DNA from: Roseomonas sp.
GTDB taxonomy: Bacteria; Pseudomonadota; Alphaproteobacteria; Acetobacterales; Acetobacteraceae
Direction of reading: 5' to 3'
Assembly (NCBI GenBank): GCA_020249775.1
Contig: JADCFA010000018.1
Span: forward strand, 62,001-126,000
Length of the DNA stretch: 64,000 bases
The notes beneath the pieces were generated by a model. It saw only the letters and a program-made list of their open reading frames with translations, did no database searches and was not told the origin of the DNA. A program made the translations under genes and the position numbers. Below, piece by piece: positions 16,240-25,298 of the stretch. The number at the start of each line of letters is the position of its first letter. Position 1 is the first letter of the stretch.

Positions 16240-18018
16240 ATGAGCGAGGGGGACAGCGACTTCCGGGTCCGGCCAGGCCGCATCGGTTCGACGCGGGCGC
16301 CAAAGCCCAAGAGCTTCATCAATCAGGTCCTGCGCGCCGCCAAGCGGTCTGGGCATGTCAGCACTGGTGGCGCTCCGGGGCGCAAGGCGTCCGGCTATGG
16401 CCGTTCGACCTTCGGGCGAGGACGCATCGCGTTCAGCCGCGCGCGGCTCTTCAGCTCATCGCGCCGCGTCGTCGTCAAAGCGCGGATCGCCCGACACCAG
16501 GGCCGGGCCTTCCGGTCCGCGCCGCTCCATGCGCACCTCTCCTATCTCAAGCGCGACGGCGTCACGCGCGACGGCGAAAAGGCCGTGATGTTCGATGCTG
16601 ACAGCGACCGCGCCGATGACGCCGGTTTCGCCGCGCGCTCAAAGGATGACAGGCACCATTTCCGCTTCATCATCTCGCCCGAGGACGCAGGCGAGATGAC
16701 CGACCTGCGCGCCTTCACGCGCGACCTTGCCCGTCAGATGGAAGCAGACCTCGGCACCCGGCTCGATTGGGTCGCGGTCGATCACTGGAACACCGACAAT
16801 CCCCATGTCCATCTGCTGGTGCGGGGCGTCGACGCCCAGGGCGCCGACCTCGTGATCTCCCGCGATTACATCAGCCGCGGCTTGCGCTCCCGGGCGGAGG
16901 ACCTGGTGTCAATCGAACTCGGCCCGAAGCCGGAGCACGAGATCAAGACGGCGTTGGAGCGCGAAATCACGGCCGAGCGCTGGACGCGCCTCGATGTCGA
17001 GATCCGCATCGCTGCCGACGAGACCGGCTCCATCGATCTTCGTCCCGATCAAACCGGCGCCGCTGATCTCCAGACCCGCCGGCTCATGATCGGTCGGCTC
17101 CAGCACCTGGAGAAGATGGGCCTCGCGTCATCCGCCAGCCCCGGCGAGTGGATGGTCGGGCTCGATGCTGAACGCCACCTTCGCGACCTCGGGCTTCGCG
17201 GCGACATCATCAAGACCATGCACCGCGCTTTCGCCGAGCGCGGTGAAGATCGCGGAGTCGCCGACTATGTCATCGAAGGCGGCAGTGGACAGGCGCCGAT
17301 CATCGGGCGGCTGGTCGATCGCGGCCTGCACGACGAGCTGACGGGCGAAGCCTATGCGGTGATCGACGGCACCGACGGCCGGGCCCACCATGTCCGGTTC
17401 CGCGGTGTCGAGGCCTTCGAGCACGCACCCCCGATCGGCGGCATCGTGGAAGTTCGGCGCTTTGGCCGTGCCGATGAGCCGCGCCCGACACTGGTCCTCG
17501 CAGCCCGGTCAGACCTCGATCTTAGCCGGCAGATCACGGCGCCGGGAGCCACATGGCTGGACCATCGGCTGGTGGAAGCGGACCCTATGCCGCTGTCGAC
17601 GGGGGGCTTCGGCCGCGAGGTGCGCGACGCTCTGCAGGCGCGGGCCGAGCATCTCGCAGACCAAGGACTCGGTCGCCGCCAAGGTCAGCGGATCATCCTG
17701 CAACGCGACCTCCTCGCCACGCTGCGGCGCCGCGAACTGGATGCGGTCGGGGCGCGCCTCTCCGCCGAGACCGGTCTGGCGCACATGAAGCCGACCGCCG
17801 GCGATCAGGTCGCCGGCATCTATCGCCAGCGTCTCGACCTCTCCTCCGGCCGCTTCGCGATGATGGAGAGCATGGGACGCGATGGGGGCCTCGGCTTCCA
17901 GCTCGTGCCCTGGTCCCGCGAGATCGAACGCAAGCTCGGCCAGCATGTCGGCGGCGCCGTGAAGGACGGCGGGGGCATCGAATGGGGTCTCGGCCGCAAG
18001 CGCGGGCTCGAGCTCTGA
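16240..18018 (+). CDS. Relaxase/mobilisation nuclease (VirD2-like, DUF3363)
   Basis: This 592-residue protein nicks the transfer origin and leads the strand into the recipient. The nuclease part (about residues 80-215) has the histidine metal-binding motif: DRHHFRFIISPEDAGEM, then DHWNTDNPHVHLLVRG (motif III, H-x-D-x-x-NPHVH). The candidate catalytic tyrosine is in HLSYLKRDGV. The C-terminal DUF3363 region continues to the end and is typical of this relaxase group on ICEs. ATG 16240 has an ideal AGGAGG. It is followed closely by the traG coupling protein gene, its expected partner. Confidence 0.88.
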   Translation: MSEGDSDFRVRPGRIGSTRAPKPKSFINQVLRAAKRSGHVSTGGAPGRKASGYGRSTFGRGRIAFSRARLFSSSRRVVVKARIARHQGRAFRSAPLHAHLSYLKRDGVTRDGEKAVMFDADSDRADDAGFAARSKDDRHHFRFIISPEDAGEMTDLRAFTRDLARQMEADLGTRLDWVAVDHWNTDNPHVHLLVRGVDAQGADLVISRDYISRGLRSRAEDLVSIELGPKPEHEIKTALEREITAERWTRLDVEIRIAADETGSIDLRPDQTGAADLQTRRLMIGRLQHLEKMGLASSASPGEWMVGLDAERHLRDLGLRGDIIKTMHRAFAERGEDRGVADYVIEGGSGQAPIIGRLVDRGLHDELTGEAYAVIDGTDGRAHHVRFRGVEAFEHAPPIGGIVEVRRFGRADEPRPTLVLAARSDLDLSRQITAPGATWLDHRLVEADPMPLSTGGFGREVRDALQARAEHLADQGLGRRQGQRIILQRDLLATLRRRELDAVGARLSAETGLAHMKPTAGDQVAGIYRQRLDLSSGRFAMMESMGRDGGLGFQLVPWSREIERKLGQHVGGAVKDGGGIEWGLGRKRGLEL

Positions 18019-18045
18019 CCGACAAGGAAGAAAGGACCGCCACCG

Positions 18046-20034
18046 ATGTCCGCGACGAAAATCCTCTGGGGCCAGATCACCACCGTCTTCCTCATCGTGC
18101 TGCTCACGAGCTGGGGCGCGACCCAATGGACCGCCTGGCGGCTCGGCTTTCAGGCGCAGCTCGGCACGCCGTGGTTCGAGCTGGCGGGTTGGCCGGTCTA
18201 CTACCCACCCGCATTCTTCTGGTGGTGGTATTTCTACGACGCCTATGCGCCGCCGATTTTCGTCGAAGGCGCGGTGATCGCCGCCTCCGGCGGCTTCATC
18301 TCCATCGCCGTCGCCATCGCAATGTCGGTATGGCGCGCCCGTGAGGCGAAGAACGTCGAGACCTATGGCTCGGCTCGCTGGGCCGAACTCCGGGAGGTGA
18401 AGGCAGCGGGCCTACTCGGACCGGACGGCGTCGTCCTCGGCAAGCTCGGCGACGCCTATCTTCGGCACGACGGGCCGGAGCATGTCCTGTGCTTCGCACC
18501 GACGCGATCGGGCAAGGGTGTCGGTCTCGTCGTCCCCACGCTCCTCACCTGGCCGGGCTCTGCCATCGTTCACGACATCAAGGGCGAGAACTGGCAGCTG
18601 ACAGCCGGCTTCCGCGCGAGGCATGGTCGCGTCCTGCTGTTCGATCCCACCAACGCCAAGTCGGCCGCCTACAACCCGCTCCTCGAAGTGCGACGCGGCG
18701 AGTGGGAGGTCCGCGACGTGCAGAACGTCGCCGACGTTCTCGTCGATCCTGAAGGTTCGCTCGACAAGCGCAATCATTGGGAGAAAACGAGCCATTCGCT
18801 GCTCGTCGGCGCCATCCTGCATATCCTCTACGCCGAAGAGGAGAAGACGCTGGCCGGTGTCGCCGCCTTCCTGTCGGATCCGCGCCGTCCGATCGAAGCC
18901 ACGCTGAAGGCGATGATGACGACGCCGCATCTCGGAGCCGGCGGCTCCCATCCCGTCGTGGCGTCGACCGCGCGCGAACTCCTCAACAAGAGCGACAACG
19001 AGCGCTCGGGCGTCCTGTCCACCGCCATGTCGTTCCTGGGCCTCTATCGCGACCCGGTGGTGGCGGAGGTGACGCGCCGCTGCGACTGGCGGATCGCCGA
19101 CCTGATCGCCGACGAGAAACCGGCGACGCTCTACCTGGTGGTTCCGCCATCGGACATATCCCGGACGAAGCCGCTCATCCGGCTGGTGCTGAACCAGATC
19201 GGCCGGCGCCTGACCGAAGATCTTCATGCGCGAGACCGGCGGCATCGCGTGCTGATGATGCTCGACGAGTTTCCAGCTCTCGGCCGGCTCGACTTCTTCG
19301 AGAGCGCACTCGCTTTCATGGCGGGTTACGGCCTGAAGTCGTTCCTCATCGCCCAGTCGCTGAACCAGATCGAGAAGGCCTATGGCCCGAACAATGCGAT
19401 CCTCGACAACTGCCATGTGCGGGTGAGCTTCGCGACCAATGACGAACGCACCGCCAAGCGCGTGAGCGACGCGCTCGGCACCGCCACCGAGATGAAGGCG
19501 ATGCGGAACTATGCCGGGCATCGGCTCAGCCCATGGCTCGGTCACCTGATGGTCTCGCGCTCGGAGACGGCGCGGCCGCTCCTCACCCCCGGCGAAGTGA
19601 TGCAACTGCCAGCGACCGACGAGATCGTCATGGCCGCCGGTGTCCATCCCATCCGAGCCAAGAAGGCCCGCTATTTCGAGGATCGCCGGTTCAAGGAGCG
19701 CATCCTGCCGTCGCCGGATCCGACGAAATGCAGGCGTTCGACTCGAAAGGACGCCTGGGCCGAGTTGAAGCCGCAGCGGCCCGACGCAGACCTCGCGGCC
19801 CAGCTCGACAAAGCGGAAGACGCAGCCAATGGCGGTCTGCGGCGCGAGCCGGAGCTGCCCGACCATGTCGCGATCGCCAAGGAAACGACCGGACCGGCAG
19901 CGGCCGACGAGTTCGCCATCATGCTGGACGATGAGCCCGAGGACGCCGCGCGGCAGCGGCAGGCGCTGCGGCAGCAGATGCGCGGCGTGGCGTGGCAGGT
20001 GGCGCTCGATCCCAATGACGGCATCGATCTGTGA
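18046..20034 (+). CDS. traG: TraG/VirD4-type coupling protein
   Basis: This 662-residue inner-membrane ATPase links the relaxosome to the mating pore. Two membrane segments lie at about residues 8-24 and 72-95. The Walker A motif APTRSGKGVG is at 151-160 and the Walker B block VLMMLDEFPALG near residue 400, followed by the conserved SFLIAQSLNQIEKAYG sensor region. The C-terminal 110 residues are charged and variable, as in other TraG proteins, and probably recognise cargo. The start is 27 nt after the relaxase stop; a CopG-like gene follows 7 nt downstream. Confidence 0.93.
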   Translation: MSATKILWGQITTVFLIVLLTSWGATQWTAWRLGFQAQLGTPWFELAGWPVYYPPAFFWWWYFYDAYAPPIFVEGAVIAASGGFISIAVAIAMSVWRAREAKNVETYGSARWAELREVKAAGLLGPDGVVLGKLGDAYLRHDGPEHVLCFAPTRSGKGVGLVVPTLLTWPGSAIVHDIKGENWQLTAGFRARHGRVLLFDPTNAKSAAYNPLLEVRRGEWEVRDVQNVADVLVDPEGSLDKRNHWEKTSHSLLVGAILHILYAEEEKTLAGVAAFLSDPRRPIEATLKAMMTTPHLGAGGSHPVVASTARELLNKSDNERSGVLSTAMSFLGLYRDPVVAEVTRRCDWRIADLIADEKPATLYLVVPPSDISRTKPLIRLVLNQIGRRLTEDLHARDRRHRVLMMLDEFPALGRLDFFESALAFMAGYGLKSFLIAQSLNQIEKAYGPNNAILDNCHVRVSFATNDERTAKRVSDALGTATEMKAMRNYAGHRLSPWLGHLMVSRSETARPLLTPGEVMQLPATDEIVMAAGVHPIRAKKARYFEDRRFKERILPSPDPTKCRRSTRKDAWAELKPQRPDADLAAQLDKAEDAANGGLRREPELPDHVAIAKETTGPAAADEFAIMLDDEPEDAARQRQALRQQMRGVAWQVALDPNDGIDL

Positions 20035-20041
20035 GGCAGCC

Positions 20042-20464
20042 ATGCGCGACCGGATGAACGTCTATTTTCCGCCCGAGATGCTGCGCCAGATCGCCGATCT
20101 CGCCGACCGCAAGAAGCTCTCCCGCTCTGCAATCGTCGAGGCGGCGGTTGCGTCATTCTTGTCGCCCGATGGCGCGGACAAGTGCGAGGCCGCGTTCGCC
20201 CGCCGCCTCGACCGCCTGTCACGCCAGGTTCAGCGCCTCGAGCGCGACCTCGGCATCACCGCGGAAACGCTCGCCCTGTTCGTCCGCTTTTGGCTGACCA
20301 TCACGCCACCGTTGCCGAACGACGCACAGGCCTCGGCGCAGGCTAAGGGGCGTGAGCGCTATGACGGATTCGTCGAGACACTGGGGCGACGCCTGCAGAA
20401 GGGGCAGAGCTTCTTGAGGGAGATTCCGGACGACATCAGCGGCGGGGACACATCAGATGGATAA
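20042..20464 (+). CDS. CopG/RHH-family protein of the transfer region
   Basis: This 140-residue protein has an N-terminal ribbon-helix-helix domain (residues 1-45: MNVYFPPEMLRQIADLADRKKLSRSAIVEAAVASFL) followed by a coiled-coil-forming helix (RRLDRLSRQVQRLERDLG) and a hydrophobic helix. RHH proteins at this position between traG and trbB are standard and often called CopG-family regulators. It may regulate transfer genes or assist the relaxosome. The gene is the last backbone gene before the cargo operon; in uninterrupted elements trbB would follow directly. Confidence 0.8.
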   Translation: MRDRMNVYFPPEMLRQIADLADRKKLSRSAIVEAAVASFLSPDGADKCEAAFARRLDRLSRQVQRLERDLGITAETLALFVRFWLTITPPLPNDAQASAQAKGRERYDGFVETLGRRLQKGQSFLREIPDDISGGDTSDG

Positions 20465-20720
20465 TATAACATTTGGAATAGTTTATGCTGTTCCGCTCAG
20501 CTCCCTCACCTCGGTCATTGCTGACGATTCTTCAAACGCCCGAAATCGACATCTTTGTCGAAGTTGAGACTCCAGCGGAGTCGGATAATTCAGCAAGTTT
20601 CTGGCCAGGCTGACCTCCTACCGATACTCGATCAGCTCTGGCTGATTTCCGGCTGGCATAAGGGCTCGCCTTCGCTGGGTACTGCCCAGTGCGAAGGAAG
20701 TGCAGTCAGGCACCTACGGC
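20465..20720. other. Junction between ICE backbone and defence cargo
   Basis: This gap contains no gene. The first part is strikingly AT-rich for the region. A small perfect hairpin (TCGACA-TCTT-TGTCGA) lies at 20546-20561. It marks the left boundary of the inserted cargo; I see no terminal inverted repeats, transposase or target duplication. Confidence 0.5.
20669..20697 (-). terminator. Hairpin downstream of hamB
   Basis: CCTTCGCTGGG (20669-20679) pairs with CCCAGTGCGAAGG (20685-20697) to give a long stem with a two-base bulge and a 5-nt loop, 24 bases past the hamB stop in the direction of transcription. There is no T run, so it could be a Rho-assisted end or an mRNA-stabilising hairpin. 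Confidence 0.5.
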
Positions 20721-23700
20721 CTACAGCGTCTCGGACGGGTCCGCTGACGGGCTAGCGACCGACCCAAACGCTAGGATGGCGTCGAGATGGCGCATGACGT
20801 GCTCGAAATCGGAGCCGAGCACCGGCGGACGATCCCCGACCATTTCAGCAAACGCCCGGTGCAGAAGGACCCGCGAACGCGCGTTTGGGGTTCGGTATGC
20901 AAACGCGACCTTCTCCGGTGAGTCGACACCCCGACGGATCGCGTAGGCGAAGATTTCGAGCACCGCAGGATTCGCAGCGACCTTTTCCTTGGCCGTCAGC
21001 GTTTGGCGGATAACCTCAGCGGCCGCTGCAGCGACCATGTAGAGTTGTCGATTGGCGATCCGATTGATCAGGTCGCGCGTGCGCTTGCAGACACCGATCT
21101 TGGCCGCGGGAACGCCAAGTGAGGCCTCGATGCGATCGAAGGGTTCGCCTTTGAGCCACGCAGACAGCGCGGTCTTGAGTAGCGCCATTTCCGCAGCCGT
21201 GCTGTCGCCGCCGGTCTTCTTGCCGCGAGTAACAGCCTTGACCGTCTCGACAGCTGATCCAAACAGCAAAGAGTAGCTTGTGCGATCGGCGATCATGAAA
21301 TCGATTAGCCATTCCATCCAATCGCATACGGTCGAGGGTAACGAGTCGATTTCCGCCTCAACTTTCGCCGCAATGGCCGCTAATGGCTCGACCGCAAGAC
21401 CCGTGAAGGCGGCGATCTGCATCACGGGCACCGACGTATGTTCAGTGGCCGTGTCAAGCGCGGTCTTCAACGCACCGAGTTTCTCGTCGAAAGCGGCATC
21501 CTGCTTGGCTTGCCGCGCCTGGTATCCGGCAAAGGAACGGCTGATCATCTCGACCGCCATTTCGACGGCCGTGTCTTCCGCTTCGCCCGCCCGAAGTCGG
21601 CTCAGGAGGTAGCGCACACCCGCACCAGAGAGTTCGCCGGCCTGAATGCGGTCAAGCAACGGAGTCAGCGGATCGTCGATCGTCACGCATTGATCGTTCT
21701 CCGGCAGCACCGCCTTAAGCATCTTGAAGGCTTCGCTTTCGGGGGCGGAATTGGCGTCGAATTGCACCACTGGTTCCGGAATCAGGAGCACTGTACCGTT
21801 CGCCAGATGGCCGGCGCGTCCGGCACGACCGGCTGCGTTCAATATCTCATGGCCTTCGAGCGGTTTGCGGCCATCTTCATTGTGCCGCATCGTGCCTGCC
21901 AAGATTGCGATTTGCGCGGGAAGGTTCATGCCCTGCGCCAGCGTCGGGGTCGCGACGATGACGTTGACGCCTCCGGCCTTCTTGAAGACCGATTCGGCGA
22001 GCCGTCGCTCGAGCGGGATCATGTCTCCGTTATGTGGGATTGCAGGCGCAGTTGGGTCGAACAGCGAGCAGCATTCGGCACCGAGTTCAGCCACCGTGTC
22101 GACCCAGAGGCTATTTTCGGTTTCAGTGAGAGCGGGTGGAGACGGCAGCTTGCCACGAAGCCGCTTCGCCGTGGTCGGCGCGTGGTCGGCTTGCTGTACG
22201 AACATGATGGCCTTCAGTCCAGCAACAGCCGCGTTCTTGGCCAAAGCTGCCCCAACATCATTCGCGTTTGGGCTTGCGCCGCCCGTCCCATGCCCGAGGA
22301 CGACGGGCACATCGGAAAGCCGCACGAGCCGCATGTCGGTCGGTACGGTTTTAAGCCAGGCATGGTGCAGCCCGAACAATGCATATGCGTCGACATTGAG
22401 CGGTGGTGCCTTGTAGGACGCTTTGAGCCGTTTCTTACGCCGGACGATCATGTTTGCGGCATCGACTTGCGCCTTCGGATAGATCACCACGCCGCGTGCC
22501 TGCCGGCTCGGCTTCCAGGGATCATGAAAACCGACGCAGGGACGCCCGGTAATCGCGGCAAGCCAATCGGCCACCTCTCCGGCATTCTTCAGCATCGCAG
22601 AGAGCAACAGGAGATCGGCGTTTGGTGCGCGTTTGATAGCATGGAGCAAACACAGCATTGCGTCCACGCTACGGGATCCGCCGCCATCGGGGCTCAACAG
22701 ATGGCATTCATCGAAGACCAACAGGCCAAGATCGCTCATGTCGGTGTCGGTGAAGCTCAGCAGCGCAAGGCATCGCTCGGGAGTCATCACTTCGATCGAT
22801 TCGAGCTCTGGTCCGCGGATCAGCGCGGTGAGGTCGCCATCGGCCGACACGACGCTGTCTATCAGACTCTCTGGAAAGCTCTCGGCAAGATCATCACGAA
22901 GCTGATCGACCAGAGCCAAGGTCGGGACGAGGAAGATGACCTTCTTGCCGGCGGACAAGGTCGAGGCGATCTTCAACTCTGAAAGCGTGGTTTTGCCCGC
23001 GCCGGTGGGTAGTACCAGCACCGCTGACTTTCCAACATCCAGAAAATGCGTAGCCAGAGCGGCGCGGTGATTCGGCCAAAGCACTGGTTTGCTCGACGCG
23101 CGATGGCGAACCCACAGCTTCCAAGAATTCTCTTCCGCACCCGCGGGCGGTGGGATTCGAGTGACGCCAACGTCCTCAAGTCCGTCTGCGACGTGCATAA
23201 GCAACCGCGCCAGATGACGCGGTCCCGCATAGCTGGAGGTAATATTGAGGCCAGTGTCCGGAAGACTCAGCGGACGGGTTGCGAGTTCCACCACTCTGGC
23301 GAAGGCAAGCTGAGGGGTTTCGAACGATTGATAGGCGAGCTCGACACGAGGACGATCGAGCAAGCGTGCTACCATTTGCACCAGACCGCTCCAGCACAAT
23401 CCGTACAACGCCTGCGTCGCCCGTTCATCAAACGGCGCATCGGCCCCAGGCCGCAATCCTGCCAAACGGTTGGCACGCTCGAGGATCGCTTCAAATCGTT
23501 CCAAGGCAAGGTCTTCGACGCTTTCTACCAGAGCGCCGCGATGAATATCTTCAAGACGGGGGCCTGCGAGTTCGCGAGCGGCTTCACGCGCGTCAGGGCT
23601 CTGCTCAGCGATCAGGAACAGAAGTGGTGCCGATACGCGCGGATCAATGGCCCGCGTGGTCAGGAGTTCATCGCGCTCCTCGAGATCCGGGCGGATACGG

Positions 23701-23978
23701 GCCAGAAGCTGATAAGCGGTCGCTGCGACGAAGGCGGCGGCCCGGCGTTTGTGATCTTCTGCACCGCGGTCGACAAGCGCTTCGTAGATAGTCGCGATCC
23801 GCTCGATACGCGCGAGTTGGGCGAGGTAGTCGGGCTGCTCGGCTAGCGATGCCGCACGCAGCCTGAGGCCGGCCAGTTCGGCGTAGATACCGGTCAGTTC
23901 TTGCGGCAGCATCGACGGGTCGACGCCCTCAAGAGCCGGCGCGCTCCGGATCAAGGCTGCGGTTTGCGCGTCAAACAT
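20721..23978 (-). CDS. hamB: Hachiman helicase HamB
   Basis: This 1085-residue SF2 helicase of the Ski2/DExH type has motif I LPTGAGKTT near residue 323, motif II DECH near 420, motif III LLSAM near 457, an ATPTLAQGMNLP motif near 670 and motif VI NAAGRAGRAGH near 712. The helicase core is flanked by long helical N- and C-terminal regions. Length and motif set fit HamB, the ATPase subunit of the Hachiman anti-phage system, in which it senses aberrant DNA and controls the HamA nuclease. Its ATG overlaps the hamA stop by 8 nt (ATGTTTGA), so the subunits are made together. I chose ATG 23978 over an upstream alternative because of this overlap. The AbpB helicase is a related possibility. Confidence 0.85.
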   Translation of the reverse strand: MFDAQTAALIRSAPALEGVDPSMLPQELTGIYAELAGLRLRAASLAEQPDYLAQLARIERIATIYEALVDRGAEDHKRRAAAFVAATAYQLLARIRPDLEERDELLTTRAIDPRVSAPLLFLIAEQSPDAREAARELAGPRLEDIHRGALVESVEDLALERFEAILERANRLAGLRPGADAPFDERATQALYGLCWSGLVQMVARLLDRPRVELAYQSFETPQLAFARVVELATRPLSLPDTGLNITSSYAGPRHLARLLMHVADGLEDVGVTRIPPPAGAEENSWKLWVRHRASSKPVLWPNHRAALATHFLDVGKSAVLVLPTGAGKTTLSELKIASTLSAGKKVIFLVPTLALVDQLRDDLAESFPESLIDSVVSADGDLTALIRGPELESIEVMTPERCLALLSFTDTDMSDLGLLVFDECHLLSPDGGGSRSVDAMLCLLHAIKRAPNADLLLLSAMLKNAGEVADWLAAITGRPCVGFHDPWKPSRQARGVVIYPKAQVDAANMIVRRKKRLKASYKAPPLNVDAYALFGLHHAWLKTVPTDMRLVRLSDVPVVLGHGTGGASPNANDVGAALAKNAAVAGLKAIMFVQQADHAPTTAKRLRGKLPSPPALTETENSLWVDTVAELGAECCSLFDPTAPAIPHNGDMIPLERRLAESVFKKAGGVNVIVATPTLAQGMNLPAQIAILAGTMRHNEDGRKPLEGHEILNAAGRAGRAGHLANGTVLLIPEPVVQFDANSAPESEAFKMLKAVLPENDQCVTIDDPLTPLLDRIQAGELSGAGVRYLLSRLRAGEAEDTAVEMAVEMISRSFAGYQARQAKQDAAFDEKLGALKTALDTATEHTSVPVMQIAAFTGLAVEPLAAIAAKVEAEIDSLPSTVCDWMEWLIDFMIADRTSYSLLFGSAVETVKAVTRGKKTGGDSTAAEMALLKTALSAWLKGEPFDRIEASLGVPAAKIGVCKRTRDLINRIANRQLYMVAAAAAEVIRQTLTAKEKVAANPAVLEIFAYAIRRGVDSPEKVAFAYRTPNARSRVLLHRAFAEMVGDRPPVLGSDFEHVMRHLDAILAFGSVASPSADPSETL

Positions 23979-24759
23979 CGAACGTCGAAATCCGCGCCCA
24001 GACGCGATCCGCGAAATCAGCAAACCAGGCCCGAACGTCGTCTAGCGGGAGCGTGTTACCGCCGCGCTTGTCCAAAGCCACCTGAAGAGAATCATAGTCC
24101 TTGAACAACGCGACGCATTTGGCCGCTGGAAACTGCGATGGCGAAACAGTCAGCGATGCTTCAAACGCCAGCGGGCGCGTCTGAATCAGCGTGTCATATG
24201 CCGTCTTGAGCTCGTGTCCATTGAAGCCGTAGTTTTCCAGCAAGGCGAGAACGGCTTGAGCCAGCTGATTATCGCGCTTGCCAGAAATGTACTCACGAAA
24301 CGACTTCAGCACCTGGCTCTGGAATTTTTGCCGAGCATGGATCGTGCATTTGTACTCGTATACGGTCGCCTTCGTCAGCGTCTTCGTCGCCGGATCGACC
24401 GTAATCTTGACGCCATCAGTGCCCTGGTTGGTCGCCTTAAGGTGCGAATTGTCGATCTTTTCATCGCCCGTCTTGCCCTTGCGGGCAGCGACCCAGCAAA
24501 TGATCTCGAATAAAAGACCATCGCGATGTTCGATACCCTTTTCCGTCGTAGGATGCAGATCTTTGTCGAGCGTCTCTTTCAGCCCGGCCGTGATTTTCGG
24601 CGGCGCCAATTGCGTGCCCACAAGGATCAGCGCCGCGTGGAAAGCCTGACCGACCAACACCAGCGCGACAAGCTGCGCGAGATCGTCAGGGGCATCGACG
24701 CTCCATTGTTCTCCCTCGCATTGGGGGAGCGCCGCCATAGGATTGAGAGTGATCGGCAC
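23971..24759 (-). CDS. hamA: Hachiman effector nuclease HamA (DUF1837)
   Basis: This 262-residue protein fits the DUF1837/HamA family. A PD-(D/E)XK nuclease core is visible: RDGLLFEIICW (E85), TDGVKI (D115) and YEYKCT (E135-x-K137) as the E-x-K catalytic pair. HamA forms a complex with the HamB helicase and degrades DNA when infection is sensed; that is known for the family, not shown here. The start is GTG 24759, 2 nt after the preceding stop; an ATG at 24738 is an alternative. AbpA-type proteins are a related alternative. Confidence 0.83.
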   Translation of the reverse strand: MPITLNPMAALPQCEGEQWSVDAPDDLAQLVALVLVGQAFHAALILVGTQLAPPKITAGLKETLDKDLHPTTEKGIEHRDGLLFEIICWVAARKGKTGDEKIDNSHLKATNQGTDGVKITVDPATKTLTKATVYEYKCTIHARQKFQSQVLKSFREYISGKRDNQLAQAVLALLENYGFNGHELKTAYDTLIQTRPLAFEASLTVSPSQFPAAKCVALFKDYDSLQVALDKRGGNTLPLDDVRAWFADFADRVWARISTFDV

Positions 24760-24761
24760 GC

Positions 24762-25298
24762 CTATCCCAGACCTTCAAGTAACGTTCGGTAATCTTGGAT
24801 GCCATGCTCTCGCATCGCGTCAATGGCTTCGACGCGGGTCCTTCGACCCAATTCGGTATCCGCGACGAAGCGCGTGCCCCTCAGCGCGGCGACATGAGCT
24901 GTGTCCAGCCCATGATATTCGGCGCCGGCAACGACGGTCGCGAGGTACCAATCGAAAGGCCGTTGTGTGTGGTCCAATGAAGTGCCCAGATAGCTGCTCG
25001 TCGGAACAGTGACTCCTTCGACGGCGAAAGCGTCGTCGCGCCGGTAGCCAGATCCTACCCCCTCGTACCGGTCCAACAGCTCTCGTTCGGCCAGATCAAT
25101 CTCGAAAATGACCCCGGGCACGGCGGAATTCGGCTCGGCAACCAGTGTCGCTTTGCCCGAGCCGTCTTTACTCGCCTTCGAGAACGCAAGACTCCAGGCG
25201 CGCGCAACTCCCGTCCCGACGACCTTCGCCGACGGGCAGCGGCCAAGCAGTCGTGCCGGCAACATGTTGGAGCCATACGCGAAGTAGAGAAATGTCAT
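24762..25298 (-). CDS. Gamma-glutamylcyclotransferase-like (AIG2/GGCT) protein
   Basis: This 178-residue cytosolic protein has the GGCT fold signature YFAYGSNM at residues 5-12, which forms the substrate loop, and an acidic LDRYEGVGSGYRR motif at 75-87 with E79 as likely catalytic glutamate. GGCT-fold enzymes cyclise gamma-glutamyl amides or trim related isopeptides. It overlaps hipA by 4 nt and is followed 2 nt later by hamA, so it is translated in a continuous chain. A GGCT gene between a toxin and a Hachiman pair is unexpected. It may be an accessory modifier, a passenger, or a detoxifier; no substrate can be named. Confidence 0.82.
   Translation of the reverse strand: MTFLYFAYGSNMLPARLLGRCPSAKVVGTGVARAWSLAFSKASKDGSGKATLVAEPNSAVPGVIFEIDLAERELLDRYEGVGSGYRRDDAFAVEGVTVPTSSYLGTSLDHTQRPFDWYLATVVAGAEYHGLDTAHVAALRGTRFVADTELGRRTRVEAIDAMREHGIQDYRTLLEGLG

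Noticed and set aside
15989-16243. 84-codon plus-strand frame at the relaxase leader
   Set aside because: No recognisable domain, arginine-rich shadow composition, and it overlaps the relaxase start that has a perfect ribosome-binding site.
18412-20043. 543-codon frame antisense to traG
   Set aside because: It is the complementary shadow of a strongly conserved ATPase gene and shows no domain of its own.
21438-22982. 514-codon plus-strand frame inside hamB
   Set aside because: Antisense to helicase motifs that are clearly under selection; its protein has Cys/His/Arg-rich shadow composition.
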